Shown: positions 47,889-57,026 of the stretch, piece by piece
How the letters are laid out: each line of letters starts with the position of its first letter
How positions within the stretch are numbered: the stretch's first letter is position 1
From: Pseudomonas putida
GTDB taxonomy: Bacteria > Pseudomonadota > Gammaproteobacteria > Pseudomonadales > Pseudomonadaceae
Direction of reading: 5' to 3'
DNA length: 64,000 nt
NCBI RefSeq assembly: GCF_016406145.1
Contig: NZ_CP066306.1
Coordinates: 5,622,501-5,686,500, forward strand
Notes under the pieces: model-generated
Database searches by the model: none
The model's input: only the letters and a program-made list of their open reading frames with translations
Told to the model about the DNA's origin: nothing
Translations under genes and position numbers: made by a program

Positions 47889-48596
47889 ATGAAGCCGTTC
47901 GCATCCCGTTATCTGCTTGTTGCCGTGTTTTCCCTGTTCCTGGCCGCTTGTTCAAGCGCGCCGGTCGAGCAGACCGGTGCACCTGCCCAAGCCGATGCCT
48001 GGCAGCAGCTGCAGCAAAGTATCAACAGCAATGAGTTGGCCACGGCCGAAGATCAGCTTGCCTTGTTGCAGGCTCAATCGCCCGACGATGGCCGCCTGGA
48101 ACAGTACCAGCGGCAGCTGGCTGAGGCTTACCTCAAACGCAGCCAGATCGTCCTTCAGAAGGGTGACGTCAACGCTGCCGCCACAGCGCTGGCACGTGCC
48201 CGCGCACTGATGCCGCAGGCACCTGCCGTGACTGGCGGTGACGCAGTCTCGCAGGCACGCAAGGCTGAGCTGGAAAAAGCCGAAGCTGCCTTGAAGGCTG
48301 CCGAGGCCAAGCCCAAGGCGCGTGTGATTGACCCAACCGCGCCTAGCACGGTCATTGCACTGAAGACCACGGACATCAGTGCCATGCGCCGGCAGCTCGA
48401 TGAAATTGCCACTGATGTGGTGAATTATCAGTGCGAAGTGGTGTTTCAGGTACCTCGCACCGAAGATGCGCCTTGGTTGAAGACCTTGCTGGAAAAGCGG
48501 GTTCTGAAGATCGACAGCAGCTTTGAACTTGAGCAAAAACACGAGATTCAGCGTAAGTTGCCCGCTCAGGTGGTATTGGTACCGCATCAGCGTTGA
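47889..48596 (+). CDS. Putative lipoprotein of unknown function
   Basis: A 235-aa lipoprotein: signal peptide MKPFASRYLLVAVFSLFLAAC with lipobox LAAC, then a helical, Ala/Gln-rich region (about 30-150) resembling TPR-like repeats, a short Ala/Lys linker (EKAEAALKAAEAKPKAR) and a compact C-terminal part (YQCEVVFQVPRTEDAPW). I recognise no named domain. The same gene follows znuB in other pseudomonads. It probably resides in a membrane facing the periplasm. Confidence 0.78.
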   Translation: MKPFASRYLLVAVFSLFLAACSSAPVEQTGAPAQADAWQQLQQSINSNELATAEDQLALLQAQSPDDGRLEQYQRQLAEAYLKRSQIVLQKGDVNAAATALARARALMPQAPAVTGGDAVSQARKAELEKAEAALKAAEAKPKARVIDPTAPSTVIALKTTDISAMRRQLDEIATDVVNYQCEVVFQVPRTEDAPWLKTLLEKRVLKIDSSFELEQKHEIQRKLPAQVVLVPHQR

Positions 48597-48606
48597 TATT
48601 TCTGGA

Positions 48607-48633
48607 GCCCATCGCCGGCAGCCGGCGATGGGC
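48607..48633. repeat. Perfect hairpin between convergent lipoprotein and katE genes
   Basis: GCCCATCGCCGG-CAG-CCGGCGATGGGC is a perfect 12-bp stem, sharing the ATCGCCGG core with other REP-like hairpins in the window. It may act as a two-way transcript end. Confidence 0.65.
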
Positions 48634-48648
48634 ACCAAAAGCAGCGTC

Positions 48649-50793
48649 TCACGCAGGGATCGCCTCTGCAGCCGCCTCCCGCTCCCAGACCCGATGCCCT
48701 TCCACGGCTTTGACGAAGGCATCCACCGCTTTCTGATCATCCCCAAGCAACAAGCCTTTGTCCTCCTTCAGGCCCAAGCTACCCAGCAAAGCTTTGGCCT
48801 CTTTGGCCAACACGATCGCCTTCAAATGCTTGTAACTCTCGAGCAGGAAGTGCTTGGCCACACCACTGCCGCTCAAGGCATCGATTGAAGCCTTACCTCC
48901 CGGCACCACTATCCCGTCGAACATGATCGACGGCATACCCTCGATCGAAGCATCTACCGGCAATTGCTTGCCATCGGCGCTCTTCACCGGCGCCGAGGAT
49001 GGCCCAAGCAGCATGGGCCGCGCGCTTTGTGCTTCAAGCGCCTTGACCAGCCTGTCGACGCTCGCGGCGTCCACGCCATCGGCGACCACAACGGCAATCT
49101 TGCGCCCCTTGATGCCCACATCTCCGGGGTGGTTCATCTGGCTCAAAGCCTTGGACTGCGCAAGCTTGCTACCTTTGACCTGAACCGTGCCCTGCTTGGG
49201 CGCCGGCAAGCCGAGGTTGGCCGCCACTGCCGCTGCCAGCTTCAGGTCGATATTGGCCAGAATCTCATTGACCTCACGCGCGCGGATTTCTTCGCGCTCC
49301 ACCTTGCCCAACTCGAAGCTGTAAGCCTTGATGATGTGCTGCTGCTCGGTCGGGCTCATGCTCTGGAAGAACAGCCGCGCCTGCGAGAAATGATCGCCGA
49401 ACGACTCGCTGCGCTGGCGGATCTTGTGTGCCTCGATGCGCTCCTGATAGCTCTCGAAGCCACCATCCTGCGCCGCCGGCGGCGTTTCCCGCGGCCAGCC
49501 GCCATCGATCGAGTTGGGTTCGTAGGAAGCACGGCCCTTGTCGATGGTCATGCGGTGCATGGCGTCACGCTGGCCACTGTGGTTCGGCGCTACCGGCCGA
49601 TTGATCGGGATCTCGTGGAAGTTTGGGCCGCCCAGGCGGCTGATCTGTGTGTCGGTATAGGAGAACAGGCGGCCCTGTAGCAGTGGGTCGTTGCTGAAAT
49701 CGATGCCCGGCACGATATGGCCAGGGCAGAAAGCGACCTGCTCGGTCTCGGCGAAGAAGTTGTCCGGGTTGCGGTTGAGCACCATCTTGCCGAGCGGCGT
49801 CACCGGTACCAGCTCCTCGGGGATCAGTTTGGTCGGGTCGAGCAGGTCGAAATCAAACTTGTGCTCATCGGCCTCCGGAACGATCTGCACACCCAGTTCC
49901 CACTCGGGGTAATCGCCCGTCTCGATCGCGTCCCACAGATCACGGCGATGGTAGTCGGTGTCCTTGCCTGCCAGCTTCTGGGCTTCGTCCCACAGTACCG
50001 AATGCACGCCTTGCCGTGGCTTCCAGTGGAATTTGACGAAGCTGGCCACACCTTGGGCATTGATCAGGCGGAAAGTATGCACGCCAAAGCCTTCCATCAT
50101 CCGCAGGCTCCGCGGGATGGCGCGGTCGGACATGGCCCAGATGACCATGTGCGCCGACTCAGGTACCAGCGAGACAAAATCCCAGAACGTATCGTGGGCT
50201 GAGCCGCCAGTGGGCATCTCATTATGCGGTTCAGGTTTGACCGCATGCACGAAGTCGGGAAACTTGATGGCATCCTGGATGAAAAACACCGGCATGTTGT
50301 TGCCAACCAAGTCAAAATTGCCTTCATCGGTATAGAACTTCACAGCAAAGCCACGCACGTCGCGCACCGTGTCACCCGACCCGCGCGGGCCTTGCACGGT
50401 GGAGAAGCGCACAAAGACCGGGGTTGTCTTTTCAGGGTCCTGAAGGAAACCGGCCTTGGTCAGTTCGCTATGGTTGCCGTAACTCTGAAAGTAGCCGTGG
50501 GCACCGGTACCTCGGGCGTGGACGATCCGCTCGGGAATGCGCTCGTGGTCGAAGTGGGTGATCTTCTCGCGCATGATGAAGTCTTCGAGCAGCGATGGCC
50601 CACGAGCACCAGCCTTCAGGCTGTTCTGGTTGTCGGCTATCTTCACACCCTGGTTGGTACGCAGGGCCTGGCCAGTGGCATCGCTGCGAAACGCCTCCAG
50701 GCTCTGCAGCTTGGCGTTGGTGTTGGCGCGGTCGGGGGTCTGCGTGCCGGCGGCCTCACTGTGCTTGGGCGCGTCCGTTTTCTTGCTGGTCAT
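48649..50793 (-). CDS. katE: Catalase HPII (large-subunit, clade 2)
   Basis: A 714-aa heme catalase that destroys hydrogen peroxide. The catalytic histidine is H92 in [12 protein letters not shown], the distal asparagine lies in [11 protein letters not shown] and the proximal heme tyrosine in [14 protein letters not shown]. The C-terminal ~150 residues form the flavodoxin/DJ-1-like domain typical of large-subunit catalases ([24 protein letters not shown]). AGGAG precedes the ATG. In related bacteria expression rises in stationary phase under RpoS; I do not see a clear promoter here. Confidence 0.95.
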   Translation of the reverse strand: MTSKKTDAPKHSEAAGTQTPDRANTNAKLQSLEAFRSDATGQALRTNQGVKIADNQNSLKAGARGPSLLEDFIMREKITHFDHERIPERIVHARGTGAHGYFQSYGNHSELTKAGFLQDPEKTTPVFVRFSTVQGPRGSGDTVRDVRGFAVKFYTDEGNFDLVGNNMPVFFIQDAIKFPDFVHAVKPEPHNEMPTGGSAHDTFWDFVSLVPESAHMVIWAMSDRAIPRSLRMMEGFGVHTFRLINAQGVASFVKFHWKPRQGVHSVLWDEAQKLAGKDTDYHRRDLWDAIETGDYPEWELGVQIVPEADEHKFDFDLLDPTKLIPEELVPVTPLGKMVLNRNPDNFFAETEQVAFCPGHIVPGIDFSNDPLLQGRLFSYTDTQISRLGGPNFHEIPINRPVAPNHSGQRDAMHRMTIDKGRASYEPNSIDGGWPRETPPAAQDGGFESYQERIEAHKIRQRSESFGDHFSQARLFFQSMSPTEQQHIIKAYSFELGKVEREEIRAREVNEILANIDLKLAAAVAANLGLPAPKQGTVQVKGSKLAQSKALSQMNHPGDVGIKGRKIAVVVADGVDAASVDRLVKALEAQSARPMLLGPSSAPVKSADGKQLPVDASIEGMPSIMFDGIVVPGGKASIDALSGSGVAKHFLLESYKHLKAIVLAKEAKALLGSLGLKEDKGLLLGDDQKAVDAFVKAVEGHRVWEREAAAEAIPA

Positions 50794-51019
50794 GGTCGGC
50801 TCTCCTCATCAGTCTTCAGGCTTGCCCTCTCAGGGCTCGTTCAAGTAGTGACTAGAGGGCTTTGGCGAGCGTTCAATCGGGATTACCAGTTGTCGCGTTA
50901 TGCCTGATGGATTGGTCCATTACGAAATAAATGCTAAGAACAACTATTGGAAAAGGCTAAAATGCGCCACCCCAGCCAACCGCTGACCCAAATTCCATGC
51001 GCCCCACAAGGTTCGCTAC

Positions 51020-52027
51020 GTGATCGAGTTCCAACATGTACACAAGACCTACCGCGTCGCCGGTAGGGAAATCCCCGCTCTGAACCCAACCAGCCTGACC
51101 ATCGAAGACGGCCAGGTGTTCGGCCTGATCGGCCATTCCGGCGCAGGCAAAAGCACCATGCTGCGCCTGATCAACCGGCTGGAAGAGCCCTCTGGCGGCA
51201 AGATCATCGTCGACGGCGAAGACGTTACCGCCTTCAACGCCAACCAGCTGCGCGGCTTCCGCCAGCAAGTCGGGATGATCTTCCAGCACTTCAACCTGCT
51301 GGCCTCCAAGACCGTCGCCGACAATGTCGCCCTGCCGCTGGCTCTGGCGGGCGAGCTGTCGCGGGCCGAAATCGACAAACGCGTCACCGAGCTGCTGGCC
51401 CGCGTGGGCCTGTCGGACCACGCCAAAAAGTACCCGGCGCAGCTCTCCGGCGGCCAGAAGCAGCGCGTCGGCATCGCCCGTGCCCTGTCGACCAACCCGA
51501 AGATCCTGCTGTGCGACGAGGCCACCAGCGCCCTCGACCCGCAAACCACCGCATCGGTGCTGCAGTTGCTGGCCGAGATCAACCGTGAGCTGAAGCTGAC
51601 CATCGTGCTGATCACCCACGAGATGGACGTGATCCGCCGGGTCTGCGACCGCGTCGCGGTGATGGACGCCGGCCATATCGTCGAGCAAGGCTCGGTAGCA
51701 GACGTGTTCCTCCACCCGCAGCACCCCACCACCAAACGATTTGTCCAGGAAGACGAGCAGGTCGATGAAGGCGAGCAGCGCGACGATTTTGCCCACGTCC
51801 CGGGCCGCATCGTGCGCCTGACCTTCCAGGGCGACGCCACCTATGCGCCGCTGCTGGGCACCGTGGCCCGCGAAACCGGGGTGGACTACAGCATCCTCGC
51901 CGGGCGTATCGACCGCATCAAGGATGTGCCCTATGGGCAGCTGACCCTGGCCGTCACTGGCGGCGACATGGAAGCGGCGTTCGACCGCTTCACGGCAGCT
52001 GACGTACATATGGAGGTACTGCGTTGA
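51020..52027 (+). CDS. metN: Methionine ABC transporter ATP-binding protein
   Basis: A 335-aa ATPase with Walker A GHSGAGKS, signature [15 protein letters not shown] and Walker [15 protein letters not shown]-terminal NIL regulatory domain (about 255-335) binds methionine and gives transinhibition in MetN. The GTG start has AAGG upstream. Its stop overlaps the metI start. It leads metN-metI-metQ; the 226-bp gap before it contains the katE and metN promoters but I see no SAM riboswitch. Confidence 0.93.
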   Translation: MIEFQHVHKTYRVAGREIPALNPTSLTIEDGQVFGLIGHSGAGKSTMLRLINRLEEPSGGKIIVDGEDVTAFNANQLRGFRQQVGMIFQHFNLLASKTVADNVALPLALAGELSRAEIDKRVTELLARVGLSDHAKKYPAQLSGGQKQRVGIARALSTNPKILLCDEATSALDPQTTASVLQLLAEINRELKLTIVLITHEMDVIRRVCDRVAVMDAGHIVEQGSVADVFLHPQHPTTKRFVQEDEQVDEGEQRDDFAHVPGRIVRLTFQGDATYAPLLGTVARETGVDYSILAGRIDRIKDVPYGQLTLAVTGGDMEAAFDRFTAADVHMEVLR

Positions 52028-52698
52028 TGGACGCCCTGAATTTCTTCACCAACGTCGACTGGGCCGAAATCTGGCTGGCCACCATCGACACCATGATCAT
52101 GCTGTTCGGTTCGCTGTTCTTCACCGTGCTGCTGGGCCTGCCACTGGGCGTGCTGCTGTTCCTCTGCGGGCCGAAGCAGATGTTCGAACAGCGGGGCGTG
52201 TATGCGCTGCTGTCGCTGGTGGTCAACATTCTGCGCTCGCTGCCGTTCATCATCCTGTTGATCGTGATGATCCCGATCACTGTGCTGATCACCGGTACCT
52301 CGCTGGGCGTTGCCGGCGCCATTCCGCCGCTGGTGGTAGGTGCCACGCCGTTCTTCGCCCGCTTGGTGGAAACCGCCCTGCGTGAAGTGGACCGCGGCAT
52401 CATCGAGGCCACCCAGTCGATGGGTGCCACCACCCGCCAGATCATCACCAGTGCGCTGTTGCCGGAGGCCCGCCCGGGCATCTTCGCAGCCATTACCGTC
52501 ACCGCCATCACCTTAGTCTCGTACACCGCCATGGCCGGCGTGGTCGGCGCTGGCGGCCTGGGCGACCTGGCCATCCGCTTCGGCTACCAGCGTTTCCAGA
52601 CCGATGTAATGGTGGTCACCGTGGTACTGCTGCTGGTTCTGGTTCAAGTACTGCAGAGCGTGGGCGACAAACTGGTCGTGCATTTTTCCCGTAAGTAA
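52027..52698 (+). CDS. metI: Methionine ABC transporter permease
   Basis: A 223-aa inner-membrane permease with five predicted helices. The EAA coupling motif is the stretch from EATQSMGATTRQIITSALLP, and SLPFIILLIVMIPIT is typical of MetI. I start at the ATG that overlaps the metN stop (TGATG). It forms the channel for D- and L-methionine in the MetNIQ importer. Confidence 0.93.
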   Translation: MDALNFFTNVDWAEIWLATIDTMIMLFGSLFFTVLLGLPLGVLLFLCGPKQMFEQRGVYALLSLVVNILRSLPFIILLIVMIPITVLITGTSLGVAGAIPPLVVGATPFFARLVETALREVDRGIIEATQSMGATTRQIITSALLPEARPGIFAAITVTAITLVSYTAMAGVVGAGGLGDLAIRFGYQRFQTDVMVVTVVLLLVLVQVLQSVGDKLVVHFSRK

Positions 52699-52762
52699 CC
52701 CCAATGGGGTCGGCCCGGCCGACCCGTTCGGGGGCCGTCGCGGCCCTCACAAGGAGTGATTC

Positions 52763-53533
52763 ATGAAGAAGCTGCTTGCTGTCGCTGCCGCTGTCGCGGC
52801 GTTCTCGGCCCACGCCGGTGACCTGACTGTCGCCGCCACCCCGGTGCCGCACGCCGAAATTCTCAACTTCGTCAAACCGCAGCTGGAAAAAGAGGGTGTA
52901 AACCTGAAGGTGAAAGAGTTCACCGACTATATCCAGCCGAACGTACAAGTCGCAGAGAAGCGCCTTGATGCCAACTTCTTCCAGCACCAGCCGTACCTGG
53001 ATGAGTTCAACAAGGCCAAGGGCACCAACCTGGTCAGCGTTGCCGGCGTGCACATCGAGCCGCTGGGCGTCTATTCGGCCAAGATCAAGAAGCTCGACGA
53101 ACTGCCTTCCGGTGCCACCGTGGTCATCCCCAACGACGCCACCAACGGCGGCCGTGCCTTGCTGCTGCTGGACAAGGCCGGCGTAATCAAGCTCAAGGAC
53201 AACAGCAATATCCTGTCGACCGTGAAGGACGTTGTCGCGAACCCGAAGAACGTGAAGTTCCGTGAGCTCGAAGCGGCCACCATCCCGCGTGTTCTGACCC
53301 AGGTCGATGCTGCCCTGATCAACACCAACTACGCGCTGGAAGCCAAACTGAACCCTGAAAAAGACGCGCTGGCCATCGAAGGCAGCGACTCACCGTACGT
53401 GAACATCCTTGTTGCCCGCCCGGACAACAAGGACTCGCAAGACATGAAGAAACTGGCGGCTGCCCTGCATTCGCCTGAGGTGAAGCAGTTCATCACCGAG
53501 AAGTACAAAGGCGCTGTAGTGCCGGCGTTCTGA
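52763..53533 (+). CDS. metQ: Methionine-binding protein MetQ (NlpA family, no lipobox)
   Basis: A 256-aa binding protein with the NlpA-family pattern AATPVPHAEILNFVKPQLE, and DYIQPNVQVAEKRLDANFFQHQPYLD in its first half, split here by key motifs. The signal peptide MKKLLAVAAAVAAFSAHA has no cysteine at its end, so unlike E. coli MetQ this copy should be a soluble periplasmic protein. AAGGAG precedes the ATG. It lies 64 bp after metI with a GC-rich gap and is expressed with metNI. Confidence 0.92.
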   Translation: MKKLLAVAAAVAAFSAHAGDLTVAATPVPHAEILNFVKPQLEKEGVNLKVKEFTDYIQPNVQVAEKRLDANFFQHQPYLDEFNKAKGTNLVSVAGVHIEPLGVYSAKIKKLDELPSGATVVIPNDATNGGRALLLLDKAGVIKLKDNSNILSTVKDVVANPKNVKFRELEAATIPRVLTQVDAALINTNYALEAKLNPEKDALAIEGSDSPYVNILVARPDNKDSQDMKKLAAALHSPEVKQFITEKYKGAVVPAF

Positions 53534-53536
53534 TCA

Positions 53537-53571
53537 GAAATCTCCGGGCCGCTTTGCGGCCCCAGGATTTC
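53537..53571 (+). terminator. Hairpin after metQ
   Basis: GAAATC and GATTTC enclose the strong stem GGGCCGC-TTT-GCGGCCC. There is no long T-run, so termination is likely but not certain. Confidence 0.55.
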
Positions 53572-53587
53572 ATCAGCATGCAAAAAC

Positions 53588-53608
53588 CGTTGGCCTGCTT
53601 TGCAGGCC
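53588..53608 (-). terminator. Terminator-like hairpin after the mocR gene
   Basis: On the minus strand GGCCTGC-AAA-GCAGGCC is followed by AACGG and TTTTT, 22 bp after the stop of the MocR gene. The flanking GGCGACACCAGGCCG is REP-like. Confidence 0.6.
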
Positions 53609-53629
53609 TTTGGCGACACCAGGCCGCCC

Positions 53630-55156
53630 CTACCTCCAGGCCTTGCGCAAGCGCATCAACGCCTCAGCAATCTCTCCCTCTGGCACTGCCGCAAACCCAA
53701 GCACCAACCCCGCGCGTTTATCCACAGGCACTTCGCTGTCCTCAAGCCAGTAACTGCTAAGCGGATTCACCTCCACACCCACCGCTTCGGCCTTGGCTAT
53801 CAAGTCCTGCTCGCGTGCAAAGTTATCCACATCGACTTTCACATGCAGCCCAGCTGCCACATCCGGCATCCCCGCCAGCCCAGAAACATCCACAGGCCAC
53901 CCGGCCTTCAGCACATTACGCCGGCTCAGCGCCGCACGGCGCATGCGGCGTATATGCCTCTGAAAATGCCCCTGGGCCATGAACTCGGCCATCACGCACT
54001 GGGTTCCCACCTCGGAATGCCGCACTGCCAGCGCCCTGCCCTGGCTGAAAGCCTGCACCAACCGCGCCGGCAGTACCAAGTAGCCAAGGCGCAGCGCTGG
54101 GAAAGCGATCTTGCCAAAGGTACCGACGTACAGCACCCGCCCTTGCCGGTCCAAAGCCGCCAACGGCGCCAGCGGTGCTCCGTTGTAACGGTACTCACCG
54201 TCATAGTCATCTTCGATGATCCAGCCATCCTGGCGCTCGGCCCAGGCCAGCAACGCCAAGCGCCGGGCCAGGCTCATGGTCACCCCAGTCGGGTACTGAT
54301 GCGCTGGGGTGACGTAAACCAAGCGACAGTCGCCAGCGAGTGCAAGCCTGGTGCAGTCGAGGCCTTCTTCATCTACCGGCACACCCCTCACCCGCCCGCC
54401 CGCTACTGCAAACGCGTGCCCGGCAGCACGATACCCGGGATTTTCCACAGCCACCTCATCCCCGGGCTGCAACAACAACTGTGCACAAAGGCTAATTGCC
54501 TCCTGCGCACCACTGGTGATCACAATTTGTCCAGCCGTGCACGACATACCCCTCGACCGACGTAGATACGCAGCGATCAATTCACGCAGTAACGGCTCGC
54601 CCGCCGGGTCGCCATAGCCAAGGTGCGCTGGATCGGGATTTCGCCAGAAGCCCGCTTGCAGCTTGGCCCAGACCTCAAAGGGGAACAGATCGAAGGCTGG
54701 AACACCTACCCGAAATGCCCGTGGCGGGCCAACTTTTGGGGATGGCAGATGGTTACTTTTCAGACGCTCCAAACGCTCACTGGAACGCCCACATCTGGAT
54801 AAATCATCAGTGCTTTCTGAGCATTTTGTGGATAACCCTGTTGATAAGCCATGGGATAACCCTGTGGACAGTTGTGTGGATAGTTTCGGCAGATGGCAAA
54901 CATAAGTGCCATCTCCTACCCGGCTTTCTATGTAGCCTTCGGCATACAGTTGGTCATAGGCACGCACCACGCTGTTGCGCGAGAGCCCGAGCATACCCGC
55001 CAAGTCTCGTGTCGCCGGCAGGCGCGTGCCGCTGCTCAAGCGCCCATCCAGCACGCGAGCGCGCAGCGCTTGATAGAGCTGTTGACTCAGCCCTCGGCGC
55101 TGGTCGAGGACGATCCCGGCGGGATCGAATGGCAATACCAAAGGGCGCTCGCTCAT
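53630..55156 (-). CDS. MocR-family (GntR-aminotransferase) transcriptional regulator
   Basis: A 508-aa regulator. An N-terminal GntR winged helix (about 20-88; LPATRDLAGMLGLSRNSVVRAYDQL) is joined to a type I aminotransferase-like domain (about 145-508) with the PLP lysine K349 in GTFGKIAFPALRLG and D316 in IIEDDYDGEYRYNG. Such proteins sense PLP-linked metabolites. The linker is odd: residues 91-112 are a tandem four-residue repeat (LSTQ LSTG LSHG LSTG LSTK). Its DNA is a 12-bp array of DnaA-box-like words. The gene is divergent from paiB, and the short gap holds ATTGG/CCAAT inverted words. Effector and targets are unknown. Confidence 0.9.
   Translation of the reverse strand: MSERPLVLPFDPAGIVLDQRRGLSQQLYQALRARVLDGRLSSGTRLPATRDLAGMLGLSRNSVVRAYDQLYAEGYIESRVGDGTYVCHLPKLSTQLSTGLSHGLSTGLSTKCSESTDDLSRCGRSSERLERLKSNHLPSPKVGPPRAFRVGVPAFDLFPFEVWAKLQAGFWRNPDPAHLGYGDPAGEPLLRELIAAYLRRSRGMSCTAGQIVITSGAQEAISLCAQLLLQPGDEVAVENPGYRAAGHAFAVAGGRVRGVPVDEEGLDCTRLALAGDCRLVYVTPAHQYPTGVTMSLARRLALLAWAERQDGWIIEDDYDGEYRYNGAPLAPLAALDRQGRVLYVGTFGKIAFPALRLGYLVLPARLVQAFSQGRALAVRHSEVGTQCVMAEFMAQGHFQRHIRRMRRAALSRRNVLKAGWPVDVSGLAGMPDVAAGLHVKVDVDNFAREQDLIAKAEAVGVEVNPLSSYWLEDSEVPVDKRAGLVLGFAAVPEGEIAEALMRLRKAWR
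53718..53726 (+). other. DnaA-box-like 9-mer inside mocR
   Basis: Perfect TTATCCACA on the plus strand, inside the coding sequence near the C-terminus of the MocR protein. Confidence 0.5.
53823..53831 (+). other. DnaA-box-like 9-mer inside mocR
   Basis: A second perfect TTATCCACA on the plus strand, exactly 105 bp from the first. Confidence 0.5.
54827..54886 (-). repeat. Tandem 12-bp array of DnaA-box-like sequences in the mocR linker
   Basis: Five boxes start at 54827, 54839, 54851, 54863 and 54875, exactly 12 bp apart and all in one orientation. Read on the minus strand they are TTATCCACA (perfect), TTATCAACA, TTATCCCAT, CTGTCCACA and CTATCCACA. They encode the LST(G/Q) repeat of the protein. 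Spacing and orientation are seen directly; DnaA binding is an inference. Confidence 0.6.
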
Positions 55157-55245
55157 CGCATTGGACCTATCAAAATCACTGTCAATGGCTCTTAACCTGA
55201 ACCAATAGCCTGCCTACGATGAAGCCAATCGACAAGGATCCGCAC

Positions 55246-55875
55246 ATGTACAACAGCAAACCGCATCAGGAACACAACCTTGAGCGCCTGCATCAACAGA
55301 TGCGCGAGACCCGCCTGGCCCTGCTCGTCACCCACGGCGAGCAAGGTCTGCTGGCCAGTCACATACCAGTGTTGATCGATACCAGCGAAGGTGACTTGGG
55401 CACCGTTTACGGGCATCTGGCCCGTGCCAACCATCAGTGGCAGGCCTTGGAGCAAGGTGTAGAAGCCTTGTTGGTATTCGCCGGCCCTGACGCTTATGTC
55501 AGCCCCGGCTATTACCCGAGCAAGCTCGACAACCCCAAGGTTGTGCCCACCTGGAACTACTTGGCGGTGCATGCCTACGGTGCCGCTGAAGTGGTACAGG
55601 GCGGCCCCGACCTGCTGGATATCGTCAGCCGCCTGACCGACCTGCACGAGCAAGGACGCGGCGCCCCATGGAAAGTCGCCGATGCACCCAGCGATTACAT
55701 CGAAGGCATGCTCCGCGCCATCGTCGGCTTCCGTCTTCCCATCGCACGTCTGCAGGGGGCACGCAAACTCAGCCAGAACCGCTCGGCGCAGGACATCGAA
55801 GGCGTACGCCAAGGCTTGGCCAGCAGTACCGACACACTAAACAATCACCTGGCGGCGCAGATGCGCACGCTCTGA
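55246..55875 (+). CDS. PaiB-family FMN-binding protein / negative regulator
   Basis: A 209-aa protein of the PaiB family (FMN-binding split barrel). MYNSKPHQEHNLERLHQQM, HIPVLIDTSEGDLGTVYGHLARAN and YVSPGYYPSKLDNPKVVPTWNY are family landmarks. I start at this ATG, with AAGGA 8 nt upstream, because PaiB proteins begin M-Y; an ATG nine codons earlier is the alternative. In Bacillus PaiB represses degradative enzymes and sporulation genes with the acetyltransferase PaiA; here two GNAT genes follow, which mirrors that link. It is divergent from the MocR gene. Confidence 0.87.
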   Translation: MYNSKPHQEHNLERLHQQMRETRLALLVTHGEQGLLASHIPVLIDTSEGDLGTVYGHLARANHQWQALEQGVEALLVFAGPDAYVSPGYYPSKLDNPKVVPTWNYLAVHAYGAAEVVQGGPDLLDIVSRLTDLHEQGRGAPWKVADAPSDYIEGMLRAIVGFRLPIARLQGARKLSQNRSAQDIEGVRQGLASSTDTLNNHLAAQMRTL

Positions 55876-55887
55876 AGGAATAGCCCC

Positions 55888-56334
55888 ATGCCCGACGTCA
55901 TCCTGCGCCCTGTCAGCGTCAACGACCACGCCGCGTGGCTGCCCCTGTGGCAGGCCTACCTGCGCTTTTATCAAACCGAACTGGCCGATGAAGTCAGCGC
56001 CGTGACATGGCAACGCATCCTCGACTCGCAGGAGCCGACCCATTCGGCGCTGGCCTGGATCGACGGCAAGGCGGTAGGCATGGTCAACTGGATCTATCAT
56101 CGAACCAACTGGAGCATTGGTAACGCCTGCTACCTGCAGGATCTGTACGTTGACGGTAAGCAGCGCGGCCTGGGCGTTGGCCGGCAGCTGATCGAGCTGG
56201 TCAACGCCAGTGCCAAAGCGGCCGGCTGTTGCAAGGTGCACTGGCTGACGCATGAAACCAACGCTACCGCCATCGGCTTGTACGAGCAGGTCGCCGAGCG
56301 ACCCGGCTTCATCCAATTTCGCCAAACGCTCTGA
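55888..56334 (+). CDS. GNAT-family N-acetyltransferase
   Basis: A 148-aa GNAT protein. The acetyl-CoA motif QRGLGVGRQLIELV (pattern Q/R-x-x-G-x-G) follows the strand YLQDLYVDG, and a late helix ETNATAIGLYEQV completes the fold. It begins 12 nt after the paiB-like gene and precedes a second GNAT gene by 14 nt, so the three form one operon, probably under MocR. The acceptor is unknown; polyamine or amino-acid derivatives are plausible by analogy with PaiA. Confidence 0.88.
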   Translation: MPDVILRPVSVNDHAAWLPLWQAYLRFYQTELADEVSAVTWQRILDSQEPTHSALAWIDGKAVGMVNWIYHRTNWSIGNACYLQDLYVDGKQRGLGVGRQLIELVNASAKAAGCCKVHWLTHETNATAIGLYEQVAERPGFIQFRQTL

Positions 56335-56348
56335 GACGGGAGCTACGC

Positions 56349-57023
56349 ATGATTCAACCAAGTAACTGGCAACCTGCAGCCCTGCCCCAGGCCGAACCGC
56401 TTGAAGGGCGTTTCGTCCGCCTGGAGAAGCTCGATCCGGCGGGTCATGCGGACGATCTCTGGGAGGTGCTGCAAGGTCCGCACTCTGATCCCGCACTGTG
56501 GGACTACCTGCCGTACGGCCCGTTTGCCGAGCGCGGTCCGTTCGATCAATGGCTTGCAGAAAATGCCGCCAGCCGCGATCCGCTTTTTTACAGCGTCATC
56601 GACCGCAGCAGCGGCCAGGTACAAGGCATTCTAAGCCTGATGTCGATCGTGCCTGCCCATGGTCGCATCGAGATCGGCCATGTTGCCTTTGGCGCACCCA
56701 TGCAACGCTCCCCCAAGAGCACCGAGGCGGTATACCTGCTGGGCAAGCTTGGTTTTGAACTGGGTAATCGCCGACTGGAATGGAAGTGCAACAACGCCAA
56801 TGCCCGCTCCAAGCGCGCAGCGGAGCGCTTTGGCTTCATCTACGAAGGTGTGTTCCGCAATCACATGGTGATCAAGGGCCAGAATCGCGACACGGCCTGG
56901 TACTCGATTACCGATGAAGAATGGCCTGCAGTGGCCGCCGCTTTCGAGCGCTGGCTGAATGCCGACAACCAGCGCCCCGAAGGCCAATCGAAAACGCTGG
57001 AAGCCTGCCGGGAGCAGGGCTGA
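56349..57023 (+). CDS. GNAT-family N-acetyltransferase (RimJ/RimL-like)
   Basis: A 224-aa acetyltransferase of the larger RimJ/RimL type. LEGRFVRLEKLDPAGHADDL opens the domain; IEIGHVAFGAPMQRSPKSTEA and RLEWKCNNANARSKRAAERF form the acetyl-CoA and acceptor regions; the segment GFIYEGVFRNHMVIKGQNRD ends it. It is the third gene of the paiB-GNAT-GNAT unit and ends 3 bp from the convergent methyltransferase gene. The acceptor is unknown. Confidence 0.87.
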   Translation: MIQPSNWQPAALPQAEPLEGRFVRLEKLDPAGHADDLWEVLQGPHSDPALWDYLPYGPFAERGPFDQWLAENAASRDPLFYSVIDRSSGQVQGILSLMSIVPAHGRIEIGHVAFGAPMQRSPKSTEAVYLLGKLGFELGNRRLEWKCNNANARSKRAAERFGFIYEGVFRNHMVIKGQNRDTAWYSITDEEWPAVAAAFERWLNADNQRPEGQSKTLEACREQG

Positions 57024-57026
57024 TGC

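Noticed and set aside
50794..51019. SAM riboswitch before metNIQ
   Set aside because: No four-way-junction pattern or terminator/antiterminator pair could be found.
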